From assembly GCA_036320915.1 (NCBI GenBank), contig JAXBDG010000009.1:62001-126000 (forward strand): DNA of 64,000 nt. Direction: 5' to 3'. The DNA comes from Linnemannia elongata. Taxonomy: Eukaryota; Mortierellomycota; Mortierellomycetes; Mortierellales; Mortierellaceae. The notes under the pieces are model-generated. The model searched no databases and had not been told where the DNA came from. It worked only from the letters and a program-made list of their open reading frames with translations. Below are positions 62,601 through 64,000 of this stretch, piece by piece; the stretch's first letter is position 1; each line of letters opens with the position of its first letter. Made by a program: the position numbers and the translations under genes.

Positions 62601-63142
62601 CTCCATCCTCTGTCATATCCTGTCCATGAAACCGCAATCCTGTAGGACCCTCCCTCCCAATGTGATCCCGCCAAAAATGTCAACTCTCCTTGCCCTCATT
62701 GCGCCCCCCCCCCTCGCCATATCCTTCCAAACACCCCCCCACCCAAAGCAAGACAACCCCCCCAAACCATGTATACAAAAGCATATCAGTCCGTGCAAGT
62801 GGAAGGCTTACCGTTCTGGACAGAGACCCAGTCGTTAATCTTCAAACCGTTGGCAATCCCGGACACAGCCTGTTCAATCTCATCAAGGCGCTTATCCTTG
62901 ACAGACTTGACAACACGGACCGTATCATCATCACTCTCATCGTCCGAGTCCAAGGCTCCCTCAAAGAAACGGCCACGACCGGCCGCAGCGCCTCCTTTCT
63001 TGGCGCCGTCGTCATCAGAGGAGGAATCGTCCTCAGAGTCAGAGCCAGAGTGGTCCTCCGAATCGGACGCGGTCAACTCATCAGAGTAATCGGATTCGCT
63101 GTCGTCAGAGTCGCTCTCTGCAGCACGGAAAAAGCGAGACAT
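59655..63142 (-). CDS. NIP1: Translation initiation factor eIF3 subunit c (Nip1)
   Basis: Four exons (63142-62812, 62099-61463, 61363-61012, 60914-59655) give 859 residues, between yeast and human lengths. The N-terminus MSRFFRA followed by a long Ser/Asp/Glu-rich acidic region is characteristic. The conserved EFERANKGI, NREEQVKILERLL, FMNIPLWKK and YAVIVRSNAYFKRLD segments follow. Next are the helical repeats (IYHHALHNRFFVARDMLLMSHLQ) and the C-terminal PCI module (LRTYLFANASYYSS to MVYNEELAASID). The tail is RG- and Gln-rich, ending in five Gln. The subunit contacts eIF1 and eIF5 and anchors the eIF3 core on the 40S ribosome. Intron 1 is unusually long (712 nt) and contains a sizeable same-strand ORF. 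Confidence 0.95.
62191..62535 (-). other. 114-codon ORF inside eIF3c intron 1, same strand
   Basis: ATG-initiated ORF wholly within the first eIF3c intron. Its second half looks protein-like (NNDEKEVVLKKLRQFGLALYD, then IDHHTKQLAKISP). No family is recognised. It could be a nested gene, a degraded insertion or chance; there is no splice evidence that it joins the eIF3c frame. Confidence 0.25.
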
Positions 63143-63655
63143 GGTCTAGAAGGATTTGCAAAAAAAAAAAAAAAATAAAGGATTGAGGGCGTAAGGTACA
63201 GAAAAAGGATCTAAAACAGCGATCCACGAGATTTGAGTGAAGTGGGGGGGCAGTGGGCGCAAAAGTGGTCGTAGTGTGAAGATCTGAAGGGTGGATGAAG
63301 TGAAAAAGATGCAATGCCGAGGAAGTGGTCGAGATCCAGGAGGTGTTGGTCGTGTTGTGCTGTTGTGTTGCGTAGTGTTGTTGACGGTGCCATGGGCATG
63401 TCCAGTTTTACTTACAATGTAAGGTGGAGGAACAAGAAACAACCATGCCACACACCTTTTTATTTGTTGCTGCCAGGAGCAGGCCTGGCAGAAAAAATCG
63501 AAAAAATTACGTCACAGGATACGACTAGCAGAGCAAACGCTGCACACTTCCTCGAGCAGCAGGTGTGCAATTAGGGGTACAGAGCGGAGGTTCATTATTA
63601 TTTTTTTTTTTTTTTTTTTTTGTAAACTGGCAGAAAGAGAAAGAGAAAGAGATGT
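63143..63655. other. Intergenic region, eIF3c promoter
   Basis: Contains the eIF3c leader (A/T tract just before the ATG on the gene strand) and a T tract at 63601-63621. No gene seen. Confidence 0.5.
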
Positions 63656-64000
63656 CTAGGGGTCGCGAGGCGCCTTTTTGATGAGGTCAGATGACCCACG
63701 GAACAGACACTTCAGATCCTCGAGGCGACGCTTCAAGACCTCTTGCTTCGACAGCTTCTCAGAGAACGTCATATCCGACAATGCCGCCTTGCGCTTCTGT
63801 AACTCCAAGATATTCTCTTCGATCGATTCCTGTGAAAGGAAGAATGAGAAAGCAAAAAAAGAAACGATATCGTTAGATGATATTCAACGACAACCAAGTA
63901 TATCAGGGCATCGTTTTCAAACAAAAGTTACAGAGCACGCTTGTTTACCTTGATGATGAAGCGAACGACATCCACGGGCTTGGTCTGTCCCAGTCGATGA
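63656..64000 (-). CDS. SNF2-family DNA translocase, Rad5/Rad16/HLTF type (3' end)
   Basis: Only the last ~75 residues are inside the window: exons >64000-63949 and 63829-63656. The first carries HRLGQTKPVDVVRFIIK, the C-terminal end of helicase motif VI, in the form found in Rad5/Rad16/HLTF-type Swi2/Snf2 proteins. The second continues ESIEENILELQKRKAALS, the helix after motif VI, and ends shortly after with GSSDLIKKAPRDP. Such proteins act in post-replication repair or nucleotide excision repair; RING and HIRAN domains, which would separate them, lie outside. The intron has GT..AG ends and is in phase 0. Confidence 0.85.

Overview
The window is nuclear DNA from an early-diverging filamentous fungus, most likely a Mortierellomycotina/Mucoromycota member. 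This is inferred from intron-rich genes with short GT..AG introns (typically 80-150 nt), tandem GPI-type chitin deacetylases, a fungal copper-fist regulator, a NACHT-WD40 receptor-like gene and A-tract/microsatellite-rich intergenic DNA. Exon structures below were assembled by hand from reading-frame continuity, splice consensus and protein family conservation.

Layout. 0-1.5 kb: 3' end of a Crb2/53BP1-type tandem-BRCT gene (+). 2.3-2.9 kb: small C2H2 zinc-finger gene (-), followed by a 7.6-kb stretch with no recognisable gene. 10.6-18.1 kb: ZCCHC10-like SR protein (+), Sel1-repeat protein (+), RidA/aminomuconate-deaminase-like enzyme (-), ESCRT-I Vps23/TSG101 (+). 19.5-25.6 kb: mitochondrial porin VDAC (+) and a peroxisomal ABCD half-transporter (+). 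25.9-32.3 kb: a minus-strand group of secreted proteins, namely an I78-type peptidase inhibitor and two tandem chitin deacetylases. 34.0-39.0 kb: copper-fist transcription factor (-) divergent from Ran GTPase (+); Ran uses a GC-AG intron. 39.4-49.8 kb: a plus-strand run of an ICE2/NARG2-like protein, Elongator subunit Elp4 and a 1290-residue NACHT-pentapeptide-WD40 STAND protein. 49.8-59.6 kb: an accessory island with different codon use. It carries a 716-codon protein-primed-type family B DNA polymerase that ends before motif C, a possible TnpB/Fanzor-like remnant, a frameshifted coiled-coil repeat ORF and other broken coding fragments. 59.7-63.1 kb: eIF3c (-). 63.7-64 kb: 3' end of a Rad5/Rad16/HLTF-type SNF2 gene (-).

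Most genes are housekeeping genes and not functionally clustered. Exceptions are the secreted cell-wall group (26-32 kb), two transcription-elongation-related neighbours (ICE2-like and Elp4, 282 bp apart, same strand), and the STAND receptor candidate next to the virus/plasmid-like island. The island is the most unusual part of the window. It looks like an endogenised linear-plasmid, Polinton-like or viral element in decay, but the terminal repeats that would define its limits could not be found by eye.
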